From CAYVZZ01 sp964456185 (GTDB taxonomy: Bacteria > Pseudomonadota > Gammaproteobacteria > Pseudomonadales > Alcanivoracaceae): a stretch of DNA of 15,641 nt. Every line of letters starts with the position of its first letter. The first letter of the stretch is position 1. Location of the stretch: contig CAYVZZ010000055.1 of assembly GCA_964456185.1 (NCBI GenBank), positions 1 to 15,641 on the forward strand, read 5' to 3'. The position numbers and the translations under genes were made by a program. The notes beneath the pieces were generated by a model. The model had not been told where the DNA came from. It did not search any database and worked only from the letters and a program-made list of their open reading frames with translations. Below are positions 7,117 through 13,067 of this stretch, in pieces.

Positions 7117-7977
7117 TTAATTGGTTGGCTGACTAAAGTCCCCTTGGTAGAAGGCGGGTAGTAAGCGTTTGATTTGAGTTTTGCGCTGGGGCGTGCAGAA
7201 ATTGGGATCGGCGTTAATCTGTTTTAGATGGAAGCCGGTGCCAACGAGCTTGTTGATTTGTCGGGGTAGGCCAAACACCTTGTGTAGTTGCTGAAGCAAC
7301 TTGGCTTCGTCAATTTTGAAACCGCAGGATTTGGCCGCGGCAATGCGTGACCAAGCAAATTGTAATTCTGACGACCAACCACTGGTGGCTTGGCTGTTGC
7401 GAAAGCCACGATCGTAATGGCAGGCATAGGCAGTCGGTTTGATGTCATAAGCCTGCATACTTTGGCTACAAGGAGAGGCTTTGACGAGCCGATCTGGTTT
7501 GACTGGGTGCATCTGCAGGCTGAAGGGCAGTTTTTTGACGAGTCGGTTTTGTGGATTAAATCGTTGCTCCAACACCCACAGGTTAATGGTTCCTGCGTTT
7601 TTGGTACCTTTAAGATAAGTTATCACATAGCTTAGATCCTGGTTGATGCGCAGTAGTTTAGCTCCAAACTGCTGGTCTTTTGTCTGGTAACGGCCGCTAT
7701 GTCGAGGGCTGACAAATGGTAATGCCTTGGCGAGTTGGGCGCGCATTTGTTGAGGCGGCATGTGAGAGAGCCAAAAGAGTAATTGTGAATCGTTTTCGAA
7801 GACCAAATAAACATAGGTGTCCAAATTATTATATTTTCTCAGATCGCCCGCGTAGAGTGTGATGGCCTCAACATTGGTCTTAGAGGAGGACGTTATCGGT
7901 GATTTCTGGTGAGGTAGTAGGCTACAGGCGCTGAGTAGCAGGGGCAGCAAAAACAAAGACAGTGGTTTCCAATGCAT
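7117..7977 (-). CDS. Predicted lipoprotein of unknown function
   Basis: This is a 286-residue product. I do not recognise the family. The N-terminus MHWKPLSLFLLPLLLSAC is a lipoprotein signal with lipobox LSAC and lipidated Cys18, followed by Ser-Leu-Leu, which suggests outer-membrane sorting (no Asp at +2). The mature part is about 268 residues, Lys/Gln-rich, basic, with no further membrane segment and no repeats. Further cysteines lie in its second half. GGGGGAA precedes ATG 7977. It is convergent with cysG and read alone. Base composition and codon choice look more AT-rich than the flanking cys and suf genes, as in the adjacent toxin-antitoxin genes, which hints that it belongs to the accessory stretch. 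The coding call rests on the long open frame, the signal peptide and the ribosome site. Confidence 0.8.
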   Translation of the reverse strand: MHWKPLSLFLLPLLLSACSLLPHQKSPITSSSKTNVEAITLYAGDLRKYNNLDTYVYLVFENDSQLLFWLSHMPPQQMRAQLAKALPFVSPRHSGRYQTKDQQFGAKLLRINQDLSYVITYLKGTKNAGTINLWVLEQRFNPQNRLVKKLPFSLQMHPVKPDRLVKASPCSQSMQAYDIKPTAYACHYDRGFRNSQATSGWSSELQFAWSRIAAAKSCGFKIDEAKLLQQLHKVFGLPRQINKLVGTGFHLKQINADPNFCTPQRKTQIKRLLPAFYQGDFSQPTN

Positions 7978-8001
7978 TAAAATTCCCCCGTAAAAGTCGT
8001 T

Positions 8002-8030
8002 ATTGTACGAAAGCCCTAATCATCTGTAAT
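8002..8030 (-). promoter_or_regulatory. Possible promoter for the orphan lipoprotein gene
   Basis: On the reverse strand TACAAT (8007-8002) is preceded, after 17 bases, by ATTACA (8030-8025). These match the sigma-70 -10 and -35 at five and four positions out of six. The transcript would have a leader of about 20 bases before ATG 7977. Confidence 0.35.
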
Positions 8031-8120
8031 GTCGGCCATATTTCTATTGGAATTATCTGGGTTCAGCCAAACAGATTCAATGATATCCCAGCTTCGTGTT
8101 TCTCGATTGCGCCAGCTCAT
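8016..8120 (-). CDS. Possible 34-residue small ORF after the RelE-like toxin
   Basis: An ATG at 8120 opens 34 codons to TAG at 8016. It begins seven bases after the toxin stop at 8128 and runs the same way. The product starts MSWRNRETRSWDIIE and has an acidic tail ending in DITDD. There is no clear ribosome site: only CGTTGTG precedes the ATG, and the frame is open further upstream into the toxin gene. It could be the third member of the toxin-antitoxin operon, a remnant of a longer gene, or chance. I do not recognise the sequence. Confidence 0.25.
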   Translation of the reverse strand: MSWRNRETRSWDIIESVWLNPDNSNRNMADITDD

Positions 8121-8127
8121 CACAACG

Positions 8128-8418
8128 TCATTTTCTCTGCTTAATATCGCGGTAAAAATTTTCTTGTGAGCCTAGCGCCATTAATTCAAGAACAAGAGTG
8201 CCATCATCAAAGCTGTAGCCTAGCAGGGTGAGCTGTTTGTTCATTTTGAATTTATAAACTCGCAGAAATGCGAGGTCGCCTTTCTTCTGCTGGCCAATGT
8301 CCGGGTTGGCCATTAGCGCTTTAATGACCAAATCAAGGTCTTTTTTCTGGTTGGGCTTGAGTTTCTTTACGGCTTTTTTGAATGTAGGGGTTTGTAATAC
8401 TCGGACGGCTTTAACCAA
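8128..8418 (-). CDS. RelE/ParE-superfamily type II toxin
   Basis: This is a small basic protein of 96 residues with the RelE/ParE fold pattern: a Lys-rich helical start (residues 10-35), strands around FLRVYKFKMNKQLTLLGYSFDDG (about 50-72), and the C-terminal ALGSQENFYRDIK (about 81-93) common in this family. Members act mostly as ribosome-dependent mRNA endonucleases or as gyrase inhibitors; which applies here is not visible. No ATG is available, and the start is taken as TTG at 8418, supported by GGAGG nine bases upstream inside the antitoxin gene. The toxin overlaps the end of the ParD-like antitoxin gene by eight bases, the usual antitoxin-first order with coupling. It is probably autorepressed by the antitoxin-toxin complex at the palindromes in 8659-8714. 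Confidence 0.87.
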   Translation of the reverse strand: MVKAVRVLQTPTFKKAVKKLKPNQKKDLDLVIKALMANPDIGQQKKGDLAFLRVYKFKMNKQLTLLGYSFDDGTLVLELMALGSQENFYRDIKQRK

Positions 8419-8632
8419 AATCGTAGGCCTCCAGCTTTCCGGCGTCCCGTTCGGCCTGCGCGATGATGGCCTGCCTTACAAACTCATAGGGCAGTTCGGG
8501 GTTGTCTTCCATTATTTCACTGATTTTAGCCCAGTGCTCTATTTGTTTGGGGGGAGTTCGGTTAAGCGCCTTGGCCATAATCGTGGCTCTTTCGATTAGA
8601 TCCCGATCTAAACGAATGCTGTTTGTTACCAT
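8411..8632 (-). CDS. ParD-like type II antitoxin
   Basis: The product is a 73-residue protein. The N-terminus NSIRLDRDLIERATIMAKAL looks like a ribbon-helix-helix DNA-binding start (one strand, then a helix). The middle TPPKQIEHWAKISEIMEDNP is characteristic of the ParD-like antitoxin family, which accompanies RelE/ParE toxins. The C-terminal part is expected to wrap the toxin. GGAGG lies five bases before ATG 8632. It is the first gene of the pair and shares its last eight bases with the toxin frame. The promoter in front carries TACAAT (-10) buried in a 23-bp palindrome, as expected for autorepression by the complex. Confidence 0.88.
   Translation of the reverse strand: MVTNSIRLDRDLIERATIMAKALNRTPPKQIEHWAKISEIMEDNPELPYEFVRQAIIAQAERDAGKLEAYDFG
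8428..8432 (-). promoter_or_regulatory. Shine-Dalgarno supporting the TTG start of the RelE-like toxin
   Basis: GGAGG on the reverse strand lies nine bases before TTG 8418, within the last codons of the antitoxin gene. No in-frame ATG or GTG was found nearby; an ATT directly before the TTG is a less likely start. Confidence 0.6.
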
Positions 8633-8658
8633 CTGTGCCTCCAGCTTGGATTTAACTT

Positions 8659-8714
8659 AATTGTAGCAATTTGCCACAATTGGGATAATTTGCAGCAAAG
8701 TGCTGTGGCCACAA
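8659..8714 (-). promoter_or_regulatory. Promoter and operator array of the ParD-like/RelE-like operon
   Basis: A 23-bp palindrome centred on T8670 has arms AATTGTAGCAA and TTGCCACAATT with a single mismatch (8665/8675). It contains the reverse-strand -10 TACAAT (8665-8660); the -35 is weak (TTATCC, 8688-8683). A second dyad, TTTGC-A-GCAAA (8689-8699), contains TTGCAGCAA, which differs from the first arm TTGTAGCAA by one base. A third dyad, TGTGGCCACA (8704-8713), contains TGGCCACAA (8706-8714), one base from the other arm TTGCCACAA. This is a ladder of related half-sites flanking and covering the promoter, a pattern expected for a ribbon-helix-helix antitoxin that binds cooperatively. Confidence 0.6.
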
Positions 8715-8746
8715 AAAACGACTGGCTTCTGGCAGTGAGAAAACGC

Positions 8747-9001
8747 TTAATAATGGTAGCGAAGCTGGGCAATTAACAGCGCATCATCCGTCACTTTATA
8801 TACGAAACGATCCTCTTCATTTATGCGGCGCGACCAATAACCGACCAAACCATGCTTAAGTGGCTCGGGTTTGCCAATACCGGAAAAGGGGGCTCGTTGG
8901 GTGGCTTTTATCAGCTTGTTGATGCGGCGTAGCGTTTTCTTGTCGGTTTTTTGCCAGTAGAGACAGTCTTCCCAGGCATGTGCTGAAAAGATGAGTTTCA
9001 T
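8747..9001 (-). CDS. yoeB: YoeB family type II toxin, ribosome-dependent mRNA endonuclease
   Basis: The 84-residue protein is the same length as E. coli YoeB, and similarity is recognisable from end to end (MKLIFS at the start, RYHY at the end). The catalytic residues are all in place: Glu46 in GKPEPLKH, Arg65 in NEEDRFVYKVTDD, and His83-Tyr84 at the C-terminus. WSRRI at 56-60 is also conserved. YoeB binds the ribosomal A site and cuts mRNA near the start of translated genes when it is freed from YefM. Its ATG overlaps the stop of yefM (ATGA), giving the standard antitoxin-then-toxin operon. No key residue is missing, so it should be active. A separate promoter for the next toxin-antitoxin pair follows 114 bases downstream. 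Confidence 0.96.
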   Translation of the reverse strand: MKLIFSAHAWEDCLYWQKTDKKTLRRINKLIKATQRAPFSGIGKPEPLKHGLVGYWSRRINEEDRFVYKVTDDALLIAQLRYHY

Positions 9002-9249
9002 TCAGGAAGTTCCTTTTCCTCTCCGCCACCTTGTTCTAACTCGGCAATGGATTCCAATAATCGGCGGGCATTCTTGGGTGCACGTAGAAGATAGCTGGTT
9101 TCTTGCAATGCTTGGTAGTCTTCCAATGATAGCATGACAACGGAATCGGCCTTGCTGCGTGTGATAATGATGGGGGCGCGATCTTCACAAACGCGTTCCA
9201 TGGTTTTAGCTAGGTTGCTGCGAGCCGCTGTGTAACTAATGGCATCCAT
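8998..9249 (-). CDS. yefM: YefM antitoxin (Phd/YefM family)
   Basis: The 83-residue product matches the YefM pattern: MDAISYTAARSNLAKTMERV at the start (DNA-binding N-terminal domain), APIIITRSKADSVVMLSLEDYQAL in the middle, and a C-terminal toxin-neutralising segment from YLLRAPKNARRLLESI onward, ending in acidic EEKELPE. The frame is open up to 9312, but ATG 9249 is chosen because it aligns with the N-terminus of known YefM and because upstream codons would run through the operator. The ribosome site is weak (AGAG about nine bases before). It neutralises YoeB and, with it, represses its own promoter through TGTACA sites. Confidence 0.94.
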   Translation of the reverse strand: MDAISYTAARSNLAKTMERVCEDRAPIIITRSKADSVVMLSLEDYQALQETSYLLRAPKNARRLLESIAELEQGGGEEKELPE

Positions 9250-9258
9250 GATGTTTTC

Positions 9259-9286
9259 TCTGTACATTATGTTGTTCATGTACAGA
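9259..9286. promoter_or_regulatory. YefM-YoeB operator with paired TGTACA motifs
   Basis: TCTGTACAT (9259-9267) and ATGTACAGA (9278-9286) form a perfect inverted repeat of nine-base arms with a ten-base centre. Each arm contains TGTACA, the core hexamer recognised by E. coli YefM-YoeB. Here the hexamer centres are 18 bp apart. The right arm overlaps the candidate -10 of yefM. Confidence 0.75.
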
Positions 9287-9312
9287 ATACTGGACATGTC
9301 AAAAAGAGGCAA
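9284..9312 (-). promoter_or_regulatory. Candidate yefM-yoeB promoter
   Basis: On the reverse strand TTGCCT (9312-9307) and TATTCT (9289-9284) are 17 bases apart, each matching the sigma-70 consensus at four of six positions. The -10 overlaps one operator arm. A better -35 hexamer, TTGACA (9302-9297), is present but has no -10 at the right distance. Confidence 0.4.
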
Positions 9313-9360
9313 TTAAGCAGTAGAGTAATAGGCAAATTTAATGAATTTGAGGAATTCACA

Positions 9361-10335
9361 ATGCGCTGCTGGCAAATCCAACCAGATCATTCTCTTAAGT
9401 TAATTGAAGCCGTCACACCTATACCCAACCCCGATGAGGTGCGTGTGGCGGTGAAGGCAGTGGGGGTAAACCGGGCGGATCTGCTTCAAGTAAAGGGCTT
9501 GTACCCACCTCCGGCAGGTTACGATGAACGCTTGCCAGGCCTGGAATATGCCGGTGTGGTAGAGACTGTCGGCGCGGCTGTGCGCTCGGTGGCCGTGGGG
9601 GATGCGGTCATGGGGTTGGTGCCCACTGGCGCTTATGCCTCGCAGCTGGTGGTGCCGGCGGATGAGACGTTGCCGATTCCGCAAGGGTTGTCGTTTGCTG
9701 AAGCCGCGACTATTCCAGAAGCCTTTTTAACGGCTTGGCGGGCATTGTTCGTGGAAGGCCAATTACAACCGGGACAACGCTGTCTGATTCGACCGGCCAC
9801 ATCGGCAGTCGGGCTGGCAGCAGTGCAATTGGTGCGTGCAGCAGGTGGGGTGGCGCTGGGGTCGAGCCGGCAGTGCGACAAGCTGGCCACCGCCAGGCAG
9901 TTTGGTCTGGATATTGTTGTGGAAGAGAGAGCGGATATAGGTGAACAGCTGCTGGCGGCCACAGCAGGCGAGGGCGTGTCGCTGATTTTCGATATGGTGG
10001 GTAGTGGTTGGAGTAGATTGCTATCTGGGTTACAACAGGAGGGCAAGCTGGTGTTGATTGGCGTCTTGGGCGGCACCCAAACACAGTTGGACTTGATGCC
10101 GTTCCTGATGCGTCGTCATGGCCTCAAGGCAATGACCATGCGTAGCCAGCCAAAGGAGCAACGCTTGCGACTGGGGCGCTTATATCGCCAATCAATCGCA
10201 CCACTGTTTGCAAAATTGGTGTTAAAACCGCTGCCTTTGGAAACTTTTGCGTTTGCAAGTGCTCCAAAGGCACATGAACACATGCAGCAGGCCGACTTTG
10301 TGGGCAAACGTGTGTTGCTGGTCGAACCGATTTGA
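9361..10335 (+). CDS. Zinc-less NAD(P)H quinone oxidoreductase (MDR superfamily, PIG3/TP53I3-like)
   Basis: The 324-residue protein has the medium-chain dehydrogenase/reductase layout without zinc ligands: a GroES-like N-terminal domain with GVNRADLLQVKGLYPPPAG (35-53, typical of PIG3-type quinone reductases), LPGLEYAGVVETVG (58-71), then a Rossmann domain (about 120-250) and a C-terminal return to the catalytic fold. Relatives reduce quinones with NADPH by one or two electrons. An oddity is the dinucleotide loop LIRPATSAVG (142-151), where family members usually have a glycine-rich LIHAGASGVG: two of three glycines are replaced by alanine and a proline has entered. GAGGAA precedes ATG 9361. 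It is divergent from yefM, and the META lipoprotein follows after 39 bases, probably on the same transcript. Substrate unknown. Confidence 0.88.
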   Translation: MRCWQIQPDHSLKLIEAVTPIPNPDEVRVAVKAVGVNRADLLQVKGLYPPPAGYDERLPGLEYAGVVETVGAAVRSVAVGDAVMGLVPTGAYASQLVVPADETLPIPQGLSFAEAATIPEAFLTAWRALFVEGQLQPGQRCLIRPATSAVGLAAVQLVRAAGGVALGSSRQCDKLATARQFGLDIVVEERADIGEQLLAATAGEGVSLIFDMVGSGWSRLLSGLQQEGKLVLIGVLGGTQTQLDLMPFLMRRHGLKAMTMRSQPKEQRLRLGRLYRQSIAPLFAKLVLKPLPLETFAFASAPKAHEHMQQADFVGKRVLLVEPI

Positions 10336-10374
10336 TGCAGGTGCCAATCTAATCGGCAACATGAGGGTTGTGGT

Positions 10375-10770
10375 ATGAAACGTTTGATTTTGGCGGTATT
10401 TGCCGCACTGGCTTTAAGTGCTTGTACAACTGGGCAGTTGGCTGGTCAGGTAAATCACCAATGGTCACTGACAACGCTGGATGGCCAGGCGGTCACCGAG
10501 GGTGTTAACTCGACATTGGAATTTCGTGACAATGGCACGCAAATCAGTGGCCGGGCAGGATGCAACCGCTTCTTTGGCGTGTCCAACTTGAAAGACGGTC
10601 ATATTGGTGCCGATAAGTTGGGCGTTACTTTGATGGCCTGTTCGCCTGCTGCTCAAACAGTAGAAAATGCGGTGCTGGATACCTTGAAAGACGCTAAGGT
10701 CACTTTGGCCAACGGCAAACTCACCATTAAAGGTGGCAATCACACCCTGGTGTATCAGCAAGCAAAATAA
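10375..10770 (+). CDS. HslJ-like META-domain lipoprotein
   Basis: The 131-residue product begins with a lipoprotein signal MKRLILAVFAALALSAC (lipobox LSAC, lipidated Cys17, then Thr-Thr), so it is probably anchored in the envelope. The rest is one META domain: HQWSLTTLDGQAV (28-40), SGRAGCNRFFGVS (58-70) and LMACSPAAQTVENAV (86-100). The pair Cys63/Cys89 sits where family members have conserved cysteines. HslJ is a heat-inducible protein linked to novobiocin tolerance in E. coli, but its biochemical role is unclear. GAGGG lies about nine bases before ATG 10375. It follows the quinone-oxidoreductase homologue after 39 bases and is convergent with sufE. Confidence 0.9.
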   Translation: MKRLILAVFAALALSACTTGQLAGQVNHQWSLTTLDGQAVTEGVNSTLEFRDNGTQISGRAGCNRFFGVSNLKDGHIGADKLGVTLMACSPAAQTVENAVLDTLKDAKVTLANGKLTIKGGNHTLVYQQAK

Positions 10771-10795
10771 ACGCTGAAACTTGCGATATGCGATA

Positions 10796-10825
10796 GAAGC
10801 CGCCTTAGGCAAACTGGGCGGCTTC
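10796..10825. terminator. Perfect 9-bp stem between the convergent META and sufE genes
   Basis: GAAGCCGCC (10796-10804) pairs perfectly with GGCGGCTTC (10817-10825) around a twelve-base loop that contains the sufE stop codon (10805-10807). On the plus strand TTT follows; on the minus strand TATC follows. The T-tracts are short, so it is either a weak bidirectional terminator or a 3'-end stabilising hairpin for both transcripts. Confidence 0.55.
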
Positions 10826-11266
10826 TTTGCGTATGCGCTCTACCATGGATTTCAGCCCGTTGCCGCGCTTGGGTGACAGGTGTTTCACCAGGTCGATACG
10901 AGTGAAATAGGGTTCCATGTCGTATTGCTGAATCTCGGCAGGCGTTTTGTTGTTGAGGGCGGCAAACACGATGGCAATGAGGCCGCGCACGATGATGGCA
11001 TCGCTATCGGCGGCCAGTTGCACCTTGCCTGTGGTGTCGTCAAAGCCCACTTCCAGCCACAGCTGGCTTTGGCAGCCATGCACGATACGGTCGTCGGTTT
11101 GCATGTCCTCGGTAAAAACCGGCAGGGCTTTTCCCAAGTCGATGATGTAGCCGTAGCGCTCTTCCCAATCATCGAAGAACCCCAAGGTATCGATGATTTC
11201 ATCGGGCAGAATGTCTTTGCCGTAGCGGGTCTGTTCAAATAATTGTTTAGATAAGTCCGAGCTCAA
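10805..11266 (-). CDS. sufE: SufE, sulfur acceptor for the SufS cysteine desulfurase
   Basis: SufE takes the persulfide from SufS and hands it to SufB. The product has 153 residues from the chosen start, near the family's usual 138-150. The acceptor cysteine is Cys65 in VHGCQSQLWLEV, equivalent to Cys51 in E. coli. DDWEERYGYIIDLG (32-45) is also typical. No ATG exists near the N-terminus. TTG 11266 is preferred because GAGGAAG lies six bases upstream and because a GTG at 11341 would add 25 residues unlike SufE that are read from the sufT frame. The gene overlaps the end of sufT by 20 bases and is the last of the operon. Its final codons form one arm of a 9-bp hairpin. Confidence 0.93.
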   Translation of the reverse strand: MSSDLSKQLFEQTRYGKDILPDEIIDTLGFFDDWEERYGYIIDLGKALPVFTEDMQTDDRIVHGCQSQLWLEVGFDDTTGKVQLAADSDAIIVRGLIAIVFAALNNKTPAEIQQYDMEPYFTRIDLVKHLSPKRGNGLKSMVERIRKEAAQFA

Positions 11267-11789
11267 TTTGGGCTTCCTCGTCCATACTGTCGTAGGTCCA
11301 GGGCGGGTCGAAAACGATTTCCACTTCGACTTTGTCCACATTGGGTACTTTCACGACGCGGTCTTCAATGTCGCCGGTAATGACCTCGCCCATGCCACAG
11401 GTGGGGGCGGTGAGGGTCATGCGAATCTGGATGACGTTTTCGCCGTCACGCTTGATGCAATCGCAGGCGTAAACCAAGCCGAGAGAGACCACATTTACCG
11501 GGATTTCCGGGTCGAAAATGGTGTGCAGCACCTCCCAGACTTCGTCCATGCGCACTGTACCATCTTCTTTCGGTGGGTCGAAATGGAAGTCGAGTGTTTC
11601 CTGGCCGATGGCATCGGCGTCGGTGCCGTCGATGCGCACCATGTTGCCGTTGATGGTGACCGTGTAGCTGCCACCCAACGCTTGGCGCAGGTTAACAAAG
11701 GAGCCTTTGGGCACGTTAACTTTGGTGCCCGAGGGAACCAGCCGCGCAATGATATCGCGAGTGGTGACAATGGTTTGTTGCTCAAACAT
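11247..11789 (-). CDS. sufT: SufT, MIP18/DUF59-family Fe-S cluster maturation protein
   Basis: The product is a 180-residue protein. The C-terminal part (about 80-165) is the MIP18/DUF59 domain, with DEVWEVLHTIFDPEIPVNVVSLGLV (82-106), LTAPTCGMGEVI (126-137, conserved Cys131) and VEIVFDPPW (156-164). The N-terminal 75 residues are the extension typical of the long SufT form found in suf operons. SufT helps mature or deliver Fe-S clusters and matters most under high Fe-S demand in bacteria where it has been studied; its exact chemistry is unsettled. GAGGAC lies nine bases before ATG 11789. It sits 42 bases after sufS and its end overlaps sufE by 20 bases. Confidence 0.93.
   Translation of the reverse strand: MFEQQTIVTTRDIIARLVPSGTKVNVPKGSFVNLRQALGGSYTVTINGNMVRIDGTDADAIGQETLDFHFDPPKEDGTVRMDEVWEVLHTIFDPEIPVNVVSLGLVYACDCIKRDGENVIQIRMTLTAPTCGMGEVITGDIEDRVVKVPNVDKVEVEIVFDPPWTYDSMDEEAQIELGLI
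11273..11279 (-). promoter_or_regulatory. Shine-Dalgarno supporting a TTG start for sufE
   Basis: GAGGAAG on the reverse strand, inside sufT, lies six bases before TTG 11266. Confidence 0.6.
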
Positions 11790-11831
11790 GCGGTTGTCCT
11801 CGTTGAGAAAACAGAATAGCTAGCGTCAGGC

Positions 11832-13067
11832 TTAAAGGAAGGATTTCACCTTGGCCAGCGCTTTAAAGAAACGGTCGACTTCTTTGAATGTATTGTATGG
11901 CGCAAAAGAGGCGCGCACGGTACCACTGATTCCCAGCGACTGCATGAGCGGCATGGTGCAATGGTGGCCGGTGCGCACGGCCACACCTTGTTGGTCGAGC
12001 AAAGTGCCAACATCACCCGGATGGGCGCCTTCCAGCAGAAAAGACATGACGCCCACTTTGTTTGGCGACGTGCCGATAAGCTGCATGCCGTCAAATGCAC
12101 GCGCCTGCTCCATAGCGTAGGCGAGCAGCTGATGCTCGTGGGCTTCCAAGGCGTCGTGGTCTTGTTGGTTAAGCCAGTTAAGCGCTGCGCCCAACCCCAC
12201 GGCACCGGCAATGTGTGGTGTGCCGGCTTCAAACTTGTAAGGCAGTTGATTCCAAGTGCTTTTTTCAAAGGTGACGGTTTCAATCATTTCACCGCCGGTT
12301 TGCCAGGGCGGCATGGCATCCAGCAATTCACGTTTGCCATACAACACGCCAATGCCGGTGGGGCCGAAGACTTTGTGACCGGAAAAGGCATAAAAGTCGC
12401 AATCCAGTGCTTTGACATCGACTGGTTGATGGGGAATGCCTTGGGCACCATCGACCACCACCGTAGCCCCCACTTGGCGGGCAGCAGCAATCATGTCTTG
12501 CAGCGGTGCCACTGTGCCCAGGCTGTTGGAAATTTGCGCAATAGCGAGAATTTTGGTGCGCTCGCTGATGAGTTGCTGGAAGGCCGCCAAGTCGATGCTG
12601 CCGTCATCCGTTAATGGAATGACTTTTAAGGTGGCACCGGTGGCCTCGCAGGCCATTTGCCAAGGCACCAAATTGGCGTGGTGCTCCAGGGTGCTGATTA
12701 ACACCTCGTCGCCGGCTTGCAACTGACTGCGGCCATAGCACTGTGCCACCAGATTGAGGCTCTCGGTGGTGCCGGCCGTCCAGATGACTTCATCACGCTC
12801 GGCGTTGATGTAATCGGCTACCGTTTGCCGTGCGCCTTCAAATGCTTCCGTGGCGATATCGGCCAGCGCATGGGCACCACGGTGCACATTGCTGTTTTGA
12901 CGGCGGTAATAGGTTTGCAGGGCATCCAGCACGGCCTGCGGCTTTTGAGCCGTGGCCGCATTGTCAAAATAAATCAGCGGTTTGCCGTTGGCCTGCTCTG
13001 CCAAAGTGGGGAATTGCGCGCGGAAAGCGTCAATATCCCAAGCGGTTTTGGCGACTTCTTGCAGCAT
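11832..13067 (-). CDS. sufS: SufS, group II cysteine desulfurase
   Basis: This 411-residue PLP enzyme converts cysteine to alanine and an enzyme-bound persulfide, the sulfur source for Fe-S clusters. The PLP lysine is Lys232 in FSGHKVFGPTGIGVLYGK, LEHHANLVPW (127-136) gives the histidine stacking on PLP, and VDGAQG (205-210) the conserved aspartate. The catalytic cysteine is Cys370 in VRTGHHCTMPLM, in the short rigid loop typical of SufS, which depends on SufE or SufU. YFDNAATAQKPQ at 33-44 is also standard. ATG 13067 shares one base with the sufD stop (TAATG) and follows GGAGG, so translation is likely coupled. Length is close to E. coli SufS (406). Confidence 0.97.
   Translation of the reverse strand: MLQEVAKTAWDIDAFRAQFPTLAEQANGKPLIYFDNAATAQKPQAVLDALQTYYRRQNSNVHRGAHALADIATEAFEGARQTVADYINAERDEVIWTAGTTESLNLVAQCYGRSQLQAGDEVLISTLEHHANLVPWQMACEATGATLKVIPLTDDGSIDLAAFQQLISERTKILAIAQISNSLGTVAPLQDMIAAARQVGATVVVDGAQGIPHQPVDVKALDCDFYAFSGHKVFGPTGIGVLYGKRELLDAMPPWQTGGEMIETVTFEKSTWNQLPYKFEAGTPHIAGAVGLGAALNWLNQQDHDALEAHEHQLLAYAMEQARAFDGMQLIGTSPNKVGVMSFLLEGAHPGDVGTLLDQQGVAVRTGHHCTMPLMQSLGISGTVRASFAPYNTFKEVDRFFKALAKVKSFL

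Noticed and set aside
8715..8746. Possible terminator after yoeB (ACTG/CAGT arms followed by T6 on the reverse strand)
   Set aside because: The stem is four pairs with mismatches inside, too weak to support.
9333..9349. CAAATT-taatg-AATTTG inverted repeat before the quinone-oxidoreductase gene
   Set aside because: Six-base A/T-rich arms in AT-rich DNA are expected by chance and no promoter element aligns convincingly.
7053..9360. Searched for insertion sequence ends, integrase remnants and attachment-site repeats around the toxin-antitoxin stretch
   Set aside because: No transposase or integrase fragment and no long direct or inverted repeats flank the region.
11268..11819. Plus-strand open frame of 183 codons
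   Set aside because: It is antisense to sufT; its His/Val/Ala-rich product is typical of the shadow of a GC-rich gene.
11961..12614. Plus-strand open frame of 217 codons
   Set aside because: It is antisense to sufS, whose catalytic motifs are intact; no ribosome site or family signature supports it.
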